NCBI RefSeq assembly: GCF_003428885.1
Contig: NZ_QQRU01000001.1
Coordinates: forward strand, 1-36,287
Reading direction: 5' to 3'
DNA from: Streptococcus sp. LQJ-218
GTDB taxonomy: Bacteria > Bacillota > Bacilli > Lactobacillales > Streptococcaceae
DNA: 36,287 bases
Shown piece by piece: positions 28,544 to 36,287 of the stretch. The position numbers and the translations under genes were made by a program. Every line of letters starts with the position of its first letter. The first letter of the stretch is position 1. The notes under the pieces are model-generated. The model made no database searches, was not told the origin of the DNA, and saw only the letters and a list, made by a program, of their open reading frames with translations.

Positions 28544-29238
28544 TGGAGTATATGATCATCAATGGTTTTCACACCTCAACCCTTCCTGGTTGTGTTGTGA
28601 CAGATTTCGGGAAGGTGGAGGCTGCTAAGCCAAAAGGAGAGAAAGCAAACCTTTATGGAGTTAATGGTAGTTACCGTGTGTTAGACGGTTCTTTCGACAG
28701 TTACGAAAGGACCTTCACTCTCCACGTTAAAAAAATGGTTGAGATTTCAAGTATTCTTGATAAGTTTCAATCGAATGATAATGTTTTAGAATTTAGCTAT
28801 CAGCTGGGGTCGTTATTCTATGCAAACTTCCTTACTGCTAGTTTTGAACCGTTTGGGAATCATGCTTGGAAGTTGGAAATCAAGCTAGACATGCAACCGT
28901 TCCGCTATCAAAAAGATGTAGACCCTGTCATACTGACAGCATCTGGTACGATCAATAATCTTGGGACGATTTATTCTGAACCAATTATTGAGGTCGAGGG
29001 GGATGGCAACATTTCCCTAACGATTGGCCGTAAGACTATGTATCTTGCTATTAAGACAAAGGCTACTATTGATTGCAGGCAAGGTAAGCAGAACATCTAT
29101 AACGCAACTGGAGCAGTCCAGAACACGCTTCGTAAGCGTGGGGGATTTTTGGAGATTTCGACTGGTAAAGTTGGTGTTTCGTTTACTGGAAATGTCCGTA
29201 AGATTACTATTCATCCTAATTGGAGGTATCTAATATGA
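28543..29238 (+). CDS. Distal tail protein (Dit)
   Basis: The 231-residue protein (MEYMIINGFHTSTLPGCVVT; ending RKITIHPNWRYLI) matches siphovirus distal tail proteins of the ORF46/Dit type, which form the hub between tail tube and baseplate. It overlaps both the tape measure and Tal genes, the conserved tape measure-Dit-Tal order. Confidence 0.9.
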   Translation: MEYMIINGFHTSTLPGCVVTDFGKVEAAKPKGEKANLYGVNGSYRVLDGSFDSYERTFTLHVKKMVEISSILDKFQSNDNVLEFSYQLGSLFYANFLTASFEPFGNHAWKLEIKLDMQPFRYQKDVDPVILTASGTINNLGTIYSEPIIEVEGDGNISLTIGRKTMYLAIKTKATIDCRQGKQNIYNATGAVQNTLRKRGGFLEISTGKVGVSFTGNVRKITIHPNWRYLI

Positions 29239-32096
29239 TTTATTTAACAGATGGGAATATACCTCTTAATGCAGCATACGATGATAACATCATACAAGAA
29301 GCGAATAGCACCTATCAATTATCGTTCAAGTTTCCTACCAATAATGTGTTATGGCAACGACTAAGAGAAGAAACATTCTTGACTGCTGATGATCTTCATG
29401 GTGAACAAGATTTTGTAATTTTTGAAGTCGAGAAGAAGCATGGATATATTCAAGTCTATGCGAACCAAGTATTCACTCTCTTGAACAACTATGTTGTTAA
29501 TCCGATTTCTTTGGACAGAGTGACCGGATCCACTGCTTTAAGTAGTTTCGCTGGAAGCATCACTCGTGAAAATTCATTCTCATTCTTCTCAGATATTGAT
29601 AATAGACACACCTTCAATAGTGATACAATGAACGCTATGGAAGCCTTGACCAAGGATAAACACTCTATTCTTGGTCAGTGGGGTGGTGATTTAGTCAGAC
29701 ATGGTTATCAGGTAAGGTTATTAAAAAATGGCGGTTCAGAAAATGAATCGCTTTTTATGTATAAGAAAAACCTTTCTAGCTATCAGCACAAGACCTCTAC
29801 CAAGTCTTTAAAGACTCGAATTACTTTTAAAACTACTGTAAAAGGCGAGGGAGAGAATGCTGATGATAAGCATTATAAAGTAGTTGTCGATAGCCAGTTT
29901 ATTGAAAAATACAGTCGGATTTATGAGGATGTTGTAGAAGTCAACGACCAAGATGTCAAGGATGAAGCAAGCCTTAGAGAGTATGGCAGGCAGTATTTCT
30001 TAACTAGTCTATGCGACCTCGTGGAAGATAGCATTGAGATTGATGTTATCGGTCAAAGTGATGTTCCTGTCCAGATGTTTGATATTGTAAGTATTTACCA
30101 TGAGACATTCGATTTGGACGTAAGGAAGAAAATCACTAAGTATACCTACTCACCGATGGGCAAAAAATTGAAGACAATTGGCTTCGGTCAGTTCCAGTCT
30201 GGACTTGCGAATGCAATTGGTAACGTAGTGAGTGATGCAGTTAAGGGTGAAGCTCAACAACTTCAAAGCAATTTTGAAAGGCAATTAGCCAGAGAACTCA
30301 AGAATGCTGACCTTGCTTTTGATAGGCAAAAAGAAGAATTGGTCAATCAATTCACAGACGGTCTCAACGCTGCTAATGCAAAAGCAGAAGAAACCAAGCA
30401 AGAACTGTCTGACACTATCGACCAGCGCTTCAATAGTTTTAACAACGGCCCATTACAAGAAGCCAAGCGTAAGTCTGAAGAAGCCTTGGAAAATGCTGGC
30501 GCAAGTACCCTGCTTGCACAGGAAGCCAAGCGGATTGGTGAGCAGGCAACCGCTGATATAACCAAATTGAAGAATGAAGTTGTTGATGGTTATGTTAGCA
30601 AAAACACGTATCAAGAGGGTGTTCGAGGTATTGAACGACGAATTGATGAAGTGAAGACATCGACAGATGGCCAAATTGCTACGAAAATAGCTCAGTACAA
30701 GCAGACAGTCGACGGTCAATTTGCAAATATCACATCGCAAATTGCTGGCAAGGCTAGTCAAACGGACTTCCAACGTGTGAAAGAAACTAGTCAGCTCTAT
30801 GAGCGGATTCTTGGAAATACTGAAAATGGAATTGCAGATAAGGTTGCTCGCATGGCTCTGACTAATCAGCTGTTCCAGGTTGAGGTGTCTAAGAATGAAG
30901 GCCTGAAAACCGTTCAAAAACAGTTGGCTGGTTCGTGGGCGGTTCAAAACATCAACTCAGCTGGAGATATCATCTCTGGAATCAATCTTGGTGCCAATGG
31001 ACATAACCGCTTTGTTGGTAAGTTGACTCATATTACGGGCGAGACCTTGATTGATAATGCTGTTATAAAATCAGCCATGGTTGATAAGCTGAAGACGGCC
31101 AATTTTGAAGCTGGTTCAGTGACCACGGTTGTTTTGGATGCTGAAGCTGTTACAGCCGAAAAATTGAAAGTTGACCAGGCTTTCTTCAATAAGCTTGTCG
31201 CAAATGAAGCTTATTTAAATCAACTATTTGCTAAACAAGCCTTTATTAATCGTGTTCAGAGTATTTCGATTAATGCGAGTCAGGTAAAAGCAGGATTTTT
31301 AAGTGGCGATAGGATTTTGGGTGGAACAATTACAGGTTCTAATATTTATGGAGGAACCCTAACTGGCCACACAAAAATCCAACTAGGTTCTTATGGTTCG
31401 TTTGATACAGTGAATGGTGGTTTACAGATTAACGTACCACGAGACTATAATGCCAAAGATGGATTGGGTGTCCAGTTCATTGGTTCTTACGGCCGTGGAG
31501 AAAATGTCCCTTACGGTCTTTTTGTTTACAAAGATTCGGATTTCACAGTTGGAAATACTGCAACCGATACAGACGAATTCATCATGACTGTTGATGGGTA
31601 CATTAAAGCTAAAGGAATAGGCTGGCTGAAAACAGGTTTAGGGAAAGTCGGAAGCGTATCGACAGGAACGCTAGCTTTCTGGAAATCTACCGTCGCAATG
31701 GATTTCGCTCCAAACGACATTTATTATACGTACGGAGGTCAAGCGTATGGCTTGTGGGCAATTATTAAGCAAAATTTCTCAGATAAACGTCTGAAAGAAA
31801 ATATTGTTGACTGTAGGCACAAGGCTCTTGATTATATCCAGAAATTCCAGTTCAAGGAATATGACTGGAAGAAGCAAGAGGATAGACCACGACAAGCACA
31901 CACTAAGATTGGTTTGATTGCCCAAGAGGTTCAAGCGGTAGATCCTACACTCGTCTACGAGAATGGAGACACGCTGAATCTAGACAATATCAGATTAACT
32001 AATGTAGCACTTAAAGCAATTCAGGAGCTTGCTCTTGAAAATAAAACATTAACACAAAGATTGGAGAACTTAGAAAATGAACGAAGAGCAGCTTAA
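29235..32096 (+). CDS. Tail-associated protein (Tal-like) with C-terminal S74 chaperone
   Basis: The 953-residue protein starts MIYLTDGNIPLNAAYDDNII and has a Tal/prophage-tail N-terminal domain (about 1-330), a long coiled coil (about 335-520), a beta-rich tail-fibre part with GGTITGSNIYGGTLTGHTKI, and an S74 intramolecular chaperone (about 847-953) with NFSDKRLKENI and KIGLIAQEVQ. In that family the Ser and Lys of the SDKRLK motif cut off the chaperone after trimer folding. GGAGG lies 8 bases before the ATG at 29235. It probably forms the tail tip and contacts the host. Confidence 0.88.
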   Translation: MIYLTDGNIPLNAAYDDNIIQEANSTYQLSFKFPTNNVLWQRLREETFLTADDLHGEQDFVIFEVEKKHGYIQVYANQVFTLLNNYVVNPISLDRVTGSTALSSFAGSITRENSFSFFSDIDNRHTFNSDTMNAMEALTKDKHSILGQWGGDLVRHGYQVRLLKNGGSENESLFMYKKNLSSYQHKTSTKSLKTRITFKTTVKGEGENADDKHYKVVVDSQFIEKYSRIYEDVVEVNDQDVKDEASLREYGRQYFLTSLCDLVEDSIEIDVIGQSDVPVQMFDIVSIYHETFDLDVRKKITKYTYSPMGKKLKTIGFGQFQSGLANAIGNVVSDAVKGEAQQLQSNFERQLARELKNADLAFDRQKEELVNQFTDGLNAANAKAEETKQELSDTIDQRFNSFNNGPLQEAKRKSEEALENAGASTLLAQEAKRIGEQATADITKLKNEVVDGYVSKNTYQEGVRGIERRIDEVKTSTDGQIATKIAQYKQTVDGQFANITSQIAGKASQTDFQRVKETSQLYERILGNTENGIADKVARMALTNQLFQVEVSKNEGLKTVQKQLAGSWAVQNINSAGDIISGINLGANGHNRFVGKLTHITGETLIDNAVIKSAMVDKLKTANFEAGSVTTVVLDAEAVTAEKLKVDQAFFNKLVANEAYLNQLFAKQAFINRVQSISINASQVKAGFLSGDRILGGTITGSNIYGGTLTGHTKIQLGSYGSFDTVNGGLQINVPRDYNAKDGLGVQFIGSYGRGENVPYGLFVYKDSDFTVGNTATDTDEFIMTVDGYIKAKGIGWLKTGLGKVGSVSTGTLAFWKSTVAMDFAPNDIYYTYGGQAYGLWAIIKQNFSDKRLKENIVDCRHKALDYIQKFQFKEYDWKKQEDRPRQAHTKIGLIAQEVQAVDPTLVYENGDTLNLDNIRLTNVALKAIQELALENKTLTQRLENLENERRAA

Positions 32097-32277
32097 CCAA
32101 GTCCTAAGCATGACACTTGATGACATGTTAGTTGATTCAAAGGCATTAATGCTTAGACATAATCTATTGAAGATTCAACTAGGGAAAAAAGAAGCAGAAA
32201 ATCAAGGACTTCAAGCACGAGTAGATGAGCTGGAAGCTCTGCTTGATGAACAAACTAAACCAGCAGAAGGAGAATAG
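32077..32277 (+). CDS. Small helical phage protein
   Basis: The 66-residue protein (MNEEQLNQVLSMTLDDMLVD) has a likely coiled coil (LGKKEAENQGLQARVDELEA). It starts inside the end of the Tal-like gene in another frame. Similar short genes lie between fibre and DUF1366 genes in streptococcal phages. The function is unknown. Confidence 0.7.
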   Translation: MNEEQLNQVLSMTLDDMLVDSKALMLRHNLLKIQLGKKEAENQGLQARVDELEALLDEQTKPAEGE

Positions 32278-32279
32278 AT

Positions 32280-32903
32280 ATGGCAATCAATGGCTATAAC
32301 TTATCAACAAAACCGTACTTAAGAATTTCTGGTTCTAATGTTGAGACCGTGGTAGAAATTCAATTATCAGAAGGAAAGCGCTACAGCACTAACTCACGAT
32401 CATTCCTTGGAGATCGTACAAACGAACCAGAAGACGTCTTGATTCAAGCGGTGCTGGATGTTCTCAGGTCTGAATTGGACCCAAGCTCTGCAATCGTCAA
32501 AGCACAAGCGCAGCTTGAACAGGCCAATCAGAAGATTGCGCATAATGAAAGCGAGCAGAATCGACTTTCTGCCCTTACAAATAAAATTGACAAAGTAGTG
32601 CGAGTCATGGCTCAAGACTCTATCATGGGTGAAAAAATTGCCTACGGAACAACCTACAAAGAAATGGTCGAACTCTTCCCTCTCGCTGAAGTTGGTAAAG
32701 TTTACGAGCCTGGTGCAATTTTTGCGGTGGAAGACCCAGGTTACGTTGAAATTAATGGAGAAGGTAAACGTATCTTGATTCAAACCAATCAGTCCTTCAC
32801 TTATCAAGGAGAAACCCTTGCTCAACTTGAAGGGGCACCTTCCCAGAATGGTCTTCTAGCAACTTGGAAGTTTAATGCACTGAAAGCACCAAATGAACAG
32901 TAG
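32280..32903 (+). CDS. DUF1366-family tail-region protein
   Basis: The 207-residue protein begins MAINGYNLSTKPYLRISGSN and has a central helical part (IVKAQAQLEQANQKIAHNES) and a beta C-terminal part, as in DUF1366 proteins of streptococcal phages. These lie in the tail-fibre region and their role is not established. AAGGAG precedes the ATG, and the gap to the previous gene is 2 bases. Confidence 0.8.
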   Translation: MAINGYNLSTKPYLRISGSNVETVVEIQLSEGKRYSTNSRSFLGDRTNEPEDVLIQAVLDVLRSELDPSSAIVKAQAQLEQANQKIAHNESEQNRLSALTNKIDKVVRVMAQDSIMGEKIAYGTTYKEMVELFPLAEVGKVYEPGAIFAVEDPGYVEINGEGKRILIQTNQSFTYQGETLAQLEGAPSQNGLLATWKFNALKAPNEQ

Positions 32904-32911
32904 AGGTGACT

Positions 32912-33190
32912 ATGGCAGAATTTGAACGTTTAATGGTCCAAATTTTCCTCTCTCTGATTCCTGTTGTCGGACTTTATTTCTCGATGAAAGACCGTGGAAC
33001 AAAGCAGGAAAATCGCATTACGATTATGGAAAAAGACATCGAGAATTTACGAGAATTTAAAGCATCTGCTAGTAAAAGGCTAGACAATCATGATGAACAA
33101 AATAAAGCGATTCTGGTACTGGCTGAGCAGGTAAAATCTCTGGGTGAAGATGTCAGAGAGCTGAAAAATTTGATTCAAAGTAAGGATTGA
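32912..33190 (+). CDS. XhlA-like membrane-associated protein
   Basis: The 92-residue protein has one N-terminal hydrophobic segment (LMVQIFLSLIPVVGLYFSM) followed by a charged helical stalk (RITIMEKDIENLREFKASAS; LAEQVKSLGEDVRELKNLIQ). This resembles XhlA/hemolysin-type phage proteins that assist holin-mediated lysis. It lies ahead of the baseplate genes and about 1.6 kb from the holin, so a structural role is also possible. ATG 32912 is chosen after AGAGGT. Confidence 0.68.
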   Translation: MAEFERLMVQIFLSLIPVVGLYFSMKDRGTKQENRITIMEKDIENLREFKASASKRLDNHDEQNKAILVLAEQVKSLGEDVRELKNLIQSKD

Positions 33191-33206
33191 GAAAGGAGGC
33201 GTGAAA

Positions 33207-33683
33207 ATGGCTAATGTTCTCAATTCAACCAATCTTGAACAGGTAGATGGTGGTTTTTTGGTTAAGCAAGGCGATGTGGCTTCTACATTTGCCTTTTCTT
33301 TGTTAGATGAAAACCGCATGTCTATCCCTCAGCTTGAAGGTCAAGAGGCATCCATCACGCTAACAAAGGACCAAGAGCAGATCAAGAAGAAAGCCATTGT
33401 CACGAACGGAACAGTGGCTTTTAATTTGGACAAGATTCTGCCTGCTGGACTCTATCTAATTGAGATTTCAGTTGGTGGATTTATCTTCCCAAGCGATGAT
33501 TCAACTCAAATCCGAGTGACAAAATCGGATAAGAACTTGGTCACAGAGGAAATCCATGCACTTAAGGAGCTGGATATCGCAGAAGAAATTAAGAAGCAAC
33601 TTGCAGGTAGGACTACAGGCAGCAGCGAGGCAGGTCAGGAAATTCCTGACTTGCTTTTTTACTACAATTTAGGAAAGGTGTAA
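33207..33683 (+). CDS. BppU-like baseplate upper protein
   Basis: The 158-residue protein (MANVLNSTNLEQVDGGFLVK; FAFSLLDENRMSIPQLEGQE; GLYLIEISVGGFIFPSDD) resembles the N-terminal domain of BppU baseplate proteins, which link the tail to receptor-binding proteins. AAAGGAGG lies 7 bases before the ATG at 33207; a GTG at 33201 would be too close to it. The next two genes fit receptor-binding components. Confidence 0.8.
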   Translation: MANVLNSTNLEQVDGGFLVKQGDVASTFAFSLLDENRMSIPQLEGQEASITLTKDQEQIKKKAIVTNGTVAFNLDKILPAGLYLIEISVGGFIFPSDDSTQIRVTKSDKNLVTEEIHALKELDIAEEIKKQLAGRTTGSSEAGQEIPDLLFYYNLGKV

Positions 33684-33687
33684 AACA

Positions 33688-34008
33688 ATGGACACAACAA
33701 AATTAACAGCATTCGCTCAAGCAGTTGGTGTTGACATTAAGGAGCTGAAGCGATTACTTAATGGCAAGGTTGATAATGCCACCCTCAACCAACTAATTGA
33801 GCAAGCTAAGACTGCGGTCAAGAATGACATTTTAGGTGAGGGGGTATCTGAACAATTTGATACCCTCAAAGAAATCGCTGATTATATCGCTAATCTGAGT
33901 GGTGACACTGGTGGAGCAGTGGTTCAGAAGATTGCTGATCTCGGCAATCGTATTGACGAGTTTGCAAACCTTGACCTGGTCGCAACCTATAACGCAGCGA
34001 AAGCGTGA
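33688..34008 (+). CDS. Small baseplate/tail-fibre protein
   Basis: The 106-residue, mostly helical protein has an N-terminal motif FAQAVGVDIKELKRLL that recurs in the next gene (FAQAVGRDVKVL). The rest includes EQFDTLKEIADYIANLS. The shared start suggests a docking segment to the same upstream baseplate protein. Its stop overlaps the next start. Confidence 0.75.
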   Translation: MDTTKLTAFAQAVGVDIKELKRLLNGKVDNATLNQLIEQAKTAVKNDILGEGVSEQFDTLKEIADYIANLSGDTGGAVVQKIADLGNRIDEFANLDLVATYNAAKA

Positions 34009-34730
34009 TGGCTATGAGCAATTTTGAAGAATTTGCTCAAGCAGTTGGCCGTGATGTAAAAGTGCTGAACCAAAAGCCTGAACCAAAGCTAACCTTGACA
34101 GGAAATACCCTCGGCATTGTTGGGGGAAATAATGTCACTCTACCGTTACCAGATAATGTAAGTCATGAAATCCGTGGTACAGGCTCACCAGAAGGGCGAA
34201 TAACTGCTGAAGTCGGAACGACTTATGTAGATGTCAATGCGACGAACGGCGTTCTGAAATGGATAAAAGAGAGTGGAAATGGTAACACAGGCTGGAAAGT
34301 TTTGATAGGAGATACTGGCTGGAGAACACTTAACTCAGTTTCAAAACTAGGAAATTCGTTTGTAAAAGTAAGACGCGTTAACAATCTGGTCTTATATCAA
34401 TTCGGAGGTCTTCAATGGGGATGGTTCGGAATTGTAAGACGTGGTGGTCAAGGATATTCTTATCAACCATCAGATGCTGAAAGAAATTGTTTTATCGTTT
34501 ATAGAGGTGGTATACCTACAGGATTTAGAACGCAATCATCTTTAATAGGGAATATCTATAATGACAATGGGATTATATATGGGACATGGTACTTGGGAGG
34601 GAATGAAGACCAAAATCATATAAGATTCCAATTCTTAAACCCTGTCCCAACAGACCGCGACATTGGGGATATCCGTGTGAGCTCCATCTCATACTTGACA
34701 GACGAACCCTGGCCGGCAACATTGCCATAA
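34008..34730 (+). CDS. Probable receptor-binding / tail tip protein
   Basis: The protein of about 240 residues has a short N-terminal docking segment (NFEEFAQAVGRDVKVLNQKP), a beta-rich shaft (about 25-100; GSPEGRITAEVGTTYVDVNA) and a C-terminal beta domain (about 105-240) rich in Trp, Tyr and Gly. Position as the last structural gene and this layout suggest the host-recognition protein. ATG 34008 overlaps the previous stop; ATG 34014 is an equally possible start, as no strong site is seen. Confidence 0.75.
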   Translation: MAMSNFEEFAQAVGRDVKVLNQKPEPKLTLTGNTLGIVGGNNVTLPLPDNVSHEIRGTGSPEGRITAEVGTTYVDVNATNGVLKWIKESGNGNTGWKVLIGDTGWRTLNSVSKLGNSFVKVRRVNNLVLYQFGGLQWGWFGIVRRGGQGYSYQPSDAERNCFIVYRGGIPTGFRTQSSLIGNIYNDNGIIYGTWYLGGNEDQNHIRFQFLNPVPTDRDIGDIRVSSISYLTDEPWPATLP

Positions 34731-34746
34731 TAGAGAGGAAAAACAT

Positions 34747-35079
34747 ATGACACAATTTAATGAATTTATCATCGCTTTTGCGACAGGCTTTTTAGCAGTA
34801 GCAATAGGCAGTATTGTAAAAGCAGTGAAAGACTATCTTTTGCGAAAAGGTGGAGAGAAAGCTGTAAAAATCGCTGAAATCTTAGCTAAAAATGCCGTTC
34901 GTGCCGTGGAGCAGGTAGCGGCTGAAACAGGCTACAAAGGTGATGAGAAGCTAGAGCAAGCTCGCACTAAAGTCCGCTCTGAGCTGACAAAATACAACAT
35001 CAGCATGACTGACAAAGATCTAGACACTTTTGTAGAGTCAGCAGTCAAGCAGATGAATGACGCTTGGAAAGGAGAATAA
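34747..35079 (+). CDS. Holin (LLH-type)
   Basis: The 110-residue protein has one N-terminal transmembrane segment ([20 protein letters not shown]), a conserved [20 protein letters not shown] helix, and [29 protein letters not shown], the pattern of LL-H-type holins. The holin makes membrane holes so that the lysozyme can reach the cell wall. AGAGAGGAAA precedes the ATG. The lysin gene starts 4 bases after its stop. Confidence 0.9.
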   Translation: MTQFNEFIIAFATGFLAVAIGSIVKAVKDYLLRKGGEKAVKIAEILAKNAVRAVEQVAAETGYKGDEKLEQARTKVRSELTKYNISMTDKDLDTFVESAVKQMNDAWKGE

Positions 35080-35083
35080 ACAA

Positions 35084-36088
35084 ATGAAGAAAAACGACTT
35101 ATTTATCGACGTATCTAGCCACAATGGATACGATATTACAGGTATTTTGTCTGATATGGGTACACAGAATACTATTATCAAAATTTCTGAAAGTACAAGC
35201 TATATCAACCCTTGCCTGTCCGCTCAAGTTGAGCAATCAACCCCTGTTGGATTTTATCATTACGCATGGTTTGGTGGTGACATCGAAGAAGCCGAACGAG
35301 AGGCACGCTACTTCCTTGATCATGTACCTCAAAAAGTAAAATACTTGTGTCTTGATTACGAAGATCACGCTAGCGGAGATAAACAGGCAAATACAGATGC
35401 TTGTATTCGCTTCATGGAAATCCTCAAAGAAAATGGCTATGAGCCAATCTATTACAGCTACAAGCCATTCACGCTCAATAATATCTATTATGAGCAGATT
35501 CTTGCGAAATTCCCAAATAGCCTTTGGATTGCCGGGTATGGTTTGAATGATGGTACAGCTAATTTTGAATATTTTCCTAGCATGGATGGGATTCGATGGT
35601 GGCAATACTCTTCAAATCCGTACGACAAAAACATTGTTTTGCTAGATGATGAAGAAGCTGAGCCAAAATGGAAGAAAAACTCAACTGGCTGGTGGTATGT
35701 CAATGCAGATGGTTCTTATCCAACGAATAAATGGCAGAAAATCAACAATGTTTGGTATTACTTTGATAGCAACGGCTACATGAAAGCTAACTCATGGCAC
35801 AAGCATTCGGATGGGTACTGGTATTACTTGCTTCCAAGTGGAGCGATGGCTACAGGCTGGGTGCTTATCAGTAACAAGTGGTACTACTTCAAAGAAGATG
35901 GTAAGATGGCTACAGGCTGGGTCAAATACAAAGACCATTGGTATTACCTCGATGCTAAGGACGGAGATATGAAATCAAATCAATTCATCAAATCAGGCAA
36001 CGGTTGGTACTACATTAAACCAGACGGCACGATGGCAGACAAGCCAGAGTTCACAGTTGAGCCAGATGGCTTAATTACAATAAAATAG
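35084..36088 (+). CDS. Cpl-1-like choline-binding lysozyme (endolysin, GH25)
   Basis: The 334-residue protein closely resembles the Cp-1 phage lysozyme Cpl-1. The GH25 muramidase domain (about 1-190) has Asp9 (FIDVSSHNG), Asp91 and Glu93 (CLDYEDH), the equivalents of Cpl-1 Asp10, Asp92 and Glu94. A linker with [10 protein letters not shown] leads to about six choline-binding repeats (about 200-325; [34 protein letters not shown] and others) and the end [10 protein letters not shown]. It cleaves peptidoglycan of bacteria with choline-bearing teichoic acid. The ATG at 35084 has GGAAAGGAG upstream. Confidence 0.97.
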   Translation: MKKNDLFIDVSSHNGYDITGILSDMGTQNTIIKISESTSYINPCLSAQVEQSTPVGFYHYAWFGGDIEEAEREARYFLDHVPQKVKYLCLDYEDHASGDKQANTDACIRFMEILKENGYEPIYYSYKPFTLNNIYYEQILAKFPNSLWIAGYGLNDGTANFEYFPSMDGIRWWQYSSNPYDKNIVLLDDEEAEPKWKKNSTGWWYVNADGSYPTNKWQKINNVWYYFDSNGYMKANSWHKHSDGYWYYLLPSGAMATGWVLISNKWYYFKEDGKMATGWVKYKDHWYYLDAKDGDMKSNQFIKSGNGWYYIKPDGTMADKPEFTVEPDGLITIK

Positions 36089-36114
36089 AAAGACTTCAAA
36101 ATAGATTACATCAA

Positions 36115-36140
36115 CCGCAGGCAATAGCTTGCGGTTTTTT
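36115..36140 (+). terminator. Intrinsic terminator after the lysis genes
   Basis: CCGCAGGC (36115-36122), loop AATA, GCTTGCGG (36127-36134), then six T (36135-36140). One G-U pair fits the plus strand. It ends the late transcript just before attR. Confidence 0.9.
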
Positions 36141-36161
36141 GATACCCAAAATGATACCCAT
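36141..36161. promoter_or_regulatory. Putative integrase arm-binding repeats, right side
   Basis: GATACCCA at 36141-36148 and GATACCCAT at 36153-36161, 12 bp apart, mirror the pair at 1455-1475. The remaining 100 bases to attR hold no gene that I can see. Confidence 0.65.
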
Positions 36162-36262
36162 AATTATTGACTATGTAATTATACGGTAAATTTGGGGAAT
36201 CTAACTTGTTGATTTTTCAAGGTTTTGAAGGCTATTGCATAATAGTTTTCTTTTATTGCAAC

Positions 36263-36287
36263 AACAAGTTTCTGTTTACCCAATCGC
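36263..36287. other. attR: attR core (25-bp repeat)
   Basis: Bases 36263-36287 are identical to 1362-1386 in the rpmA 3' end. The base before the repeat differs (C36262 against A1361), which sets the left limit; the right limit is the end of the window. Confidence 0.92.

Larger units (their letters stand above)
1362..36287. mobile_element. Complete integrated temperate siphophage (prophage) in rpmA
   Basis: About 34.9 kb between two 25-bp direct repeats carries all expected modules in order: integrase and lysogeny genes on the minus strand, then a rightward early region, replication genes, late activator, head, packaging, tail and lysis genes. No structural gene is visibly broken; the tape measure gene is interrupted only by an in-frame group I intron. 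I found no recognisable small terminase. The prophage looks competent for induction, but this cannot be shown from sequence alone. Confidence 0.95.

Noticed and set aside
36162..36262. Accessory (moron) gene between the lysin and attR
   Set aside because: Only about 170 bases separate the lysin stop from attR; they hold a terminator and arm-like repeats and no open frame with a start signal.

Overview
The window is a complete temperate siphophage (prophage) inserted at the 3' end of rpmA in a mitis-group Streptococcus (S. mitis, S. oralis or S. pneumoniae type). The host assignment rests on the rplU-prp-rpmA operon, on moderate-to-low GC, and on a Cpl-1-like lysin with choline-binding repeats, which only makes sense in a host with choline in its teichoic acids. 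The first 146 bases are the end of an IS3-family element. A 25-bp direct repeat (1362-1386 and 36263-36287) marks attL and attR. Paired GATACCCA repeats with the same 12-bp spacing lie next to both attachment sites and look like integrase arm sites.

Layout: (a) host operon 206-1449; (b) leftward lysogeny module 1479-4193: tyrosine integrase, membrane protein, ImmA-like metallopeptidase, ImmR-like repressor; (c) switch region 4218-4488 with a 20-bp palindromic operator, then cro; (d) rightward early module 4489-12679: excisionase-like protein, DnaB helicase, initiator-like protein with internal 15-bp iterons, DnaC-like loader and many small genes (DUF1642, DUF1372, lipoprotein, MazG, YopX, DUF3310, double-HTH protein); (e) ArpU-type late activator and a putative late promoter followed by a structured RNA with a tRNA-like fold, then a small second tyrosine recombinase and an HNH nuclease with a GC-rich palindromic region (candidate cos); (f) head module with an odd order: portal, MuF-toxin fusion, immunity-like gene, an independently transcribed RHH repressor/antirepressor cassette, large terminase, scaffold, capsid; (g) connectors, tail tube, frameshifted tail chaperones, tape measure gene split by a group I intron carrying an HNH homing endonuclease, Dit, Tal with S74 chaperone, baseplate/receptor-binding genes; (h) holin and lysozyme.

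The genes form a full functional phage set: repression and integration, replication by DnaB/DnaC loading, late activation by ArpU, packaging, assembly and lysis. The most distinctive parts are the capsid-associated toxin with its immunity-like partner, the immI-like RHH/Ant cassette with a perfect operator over its promoter, the tRNA-like RNA upstream of the second recombinase, the precisely mappable intron in the tape measure gene, and a set of hairpin terminators whose G-U pairs show that they act on the strand opposite to the surrounding genes. Names of domain families come from recall and motif reading, not from database searches.
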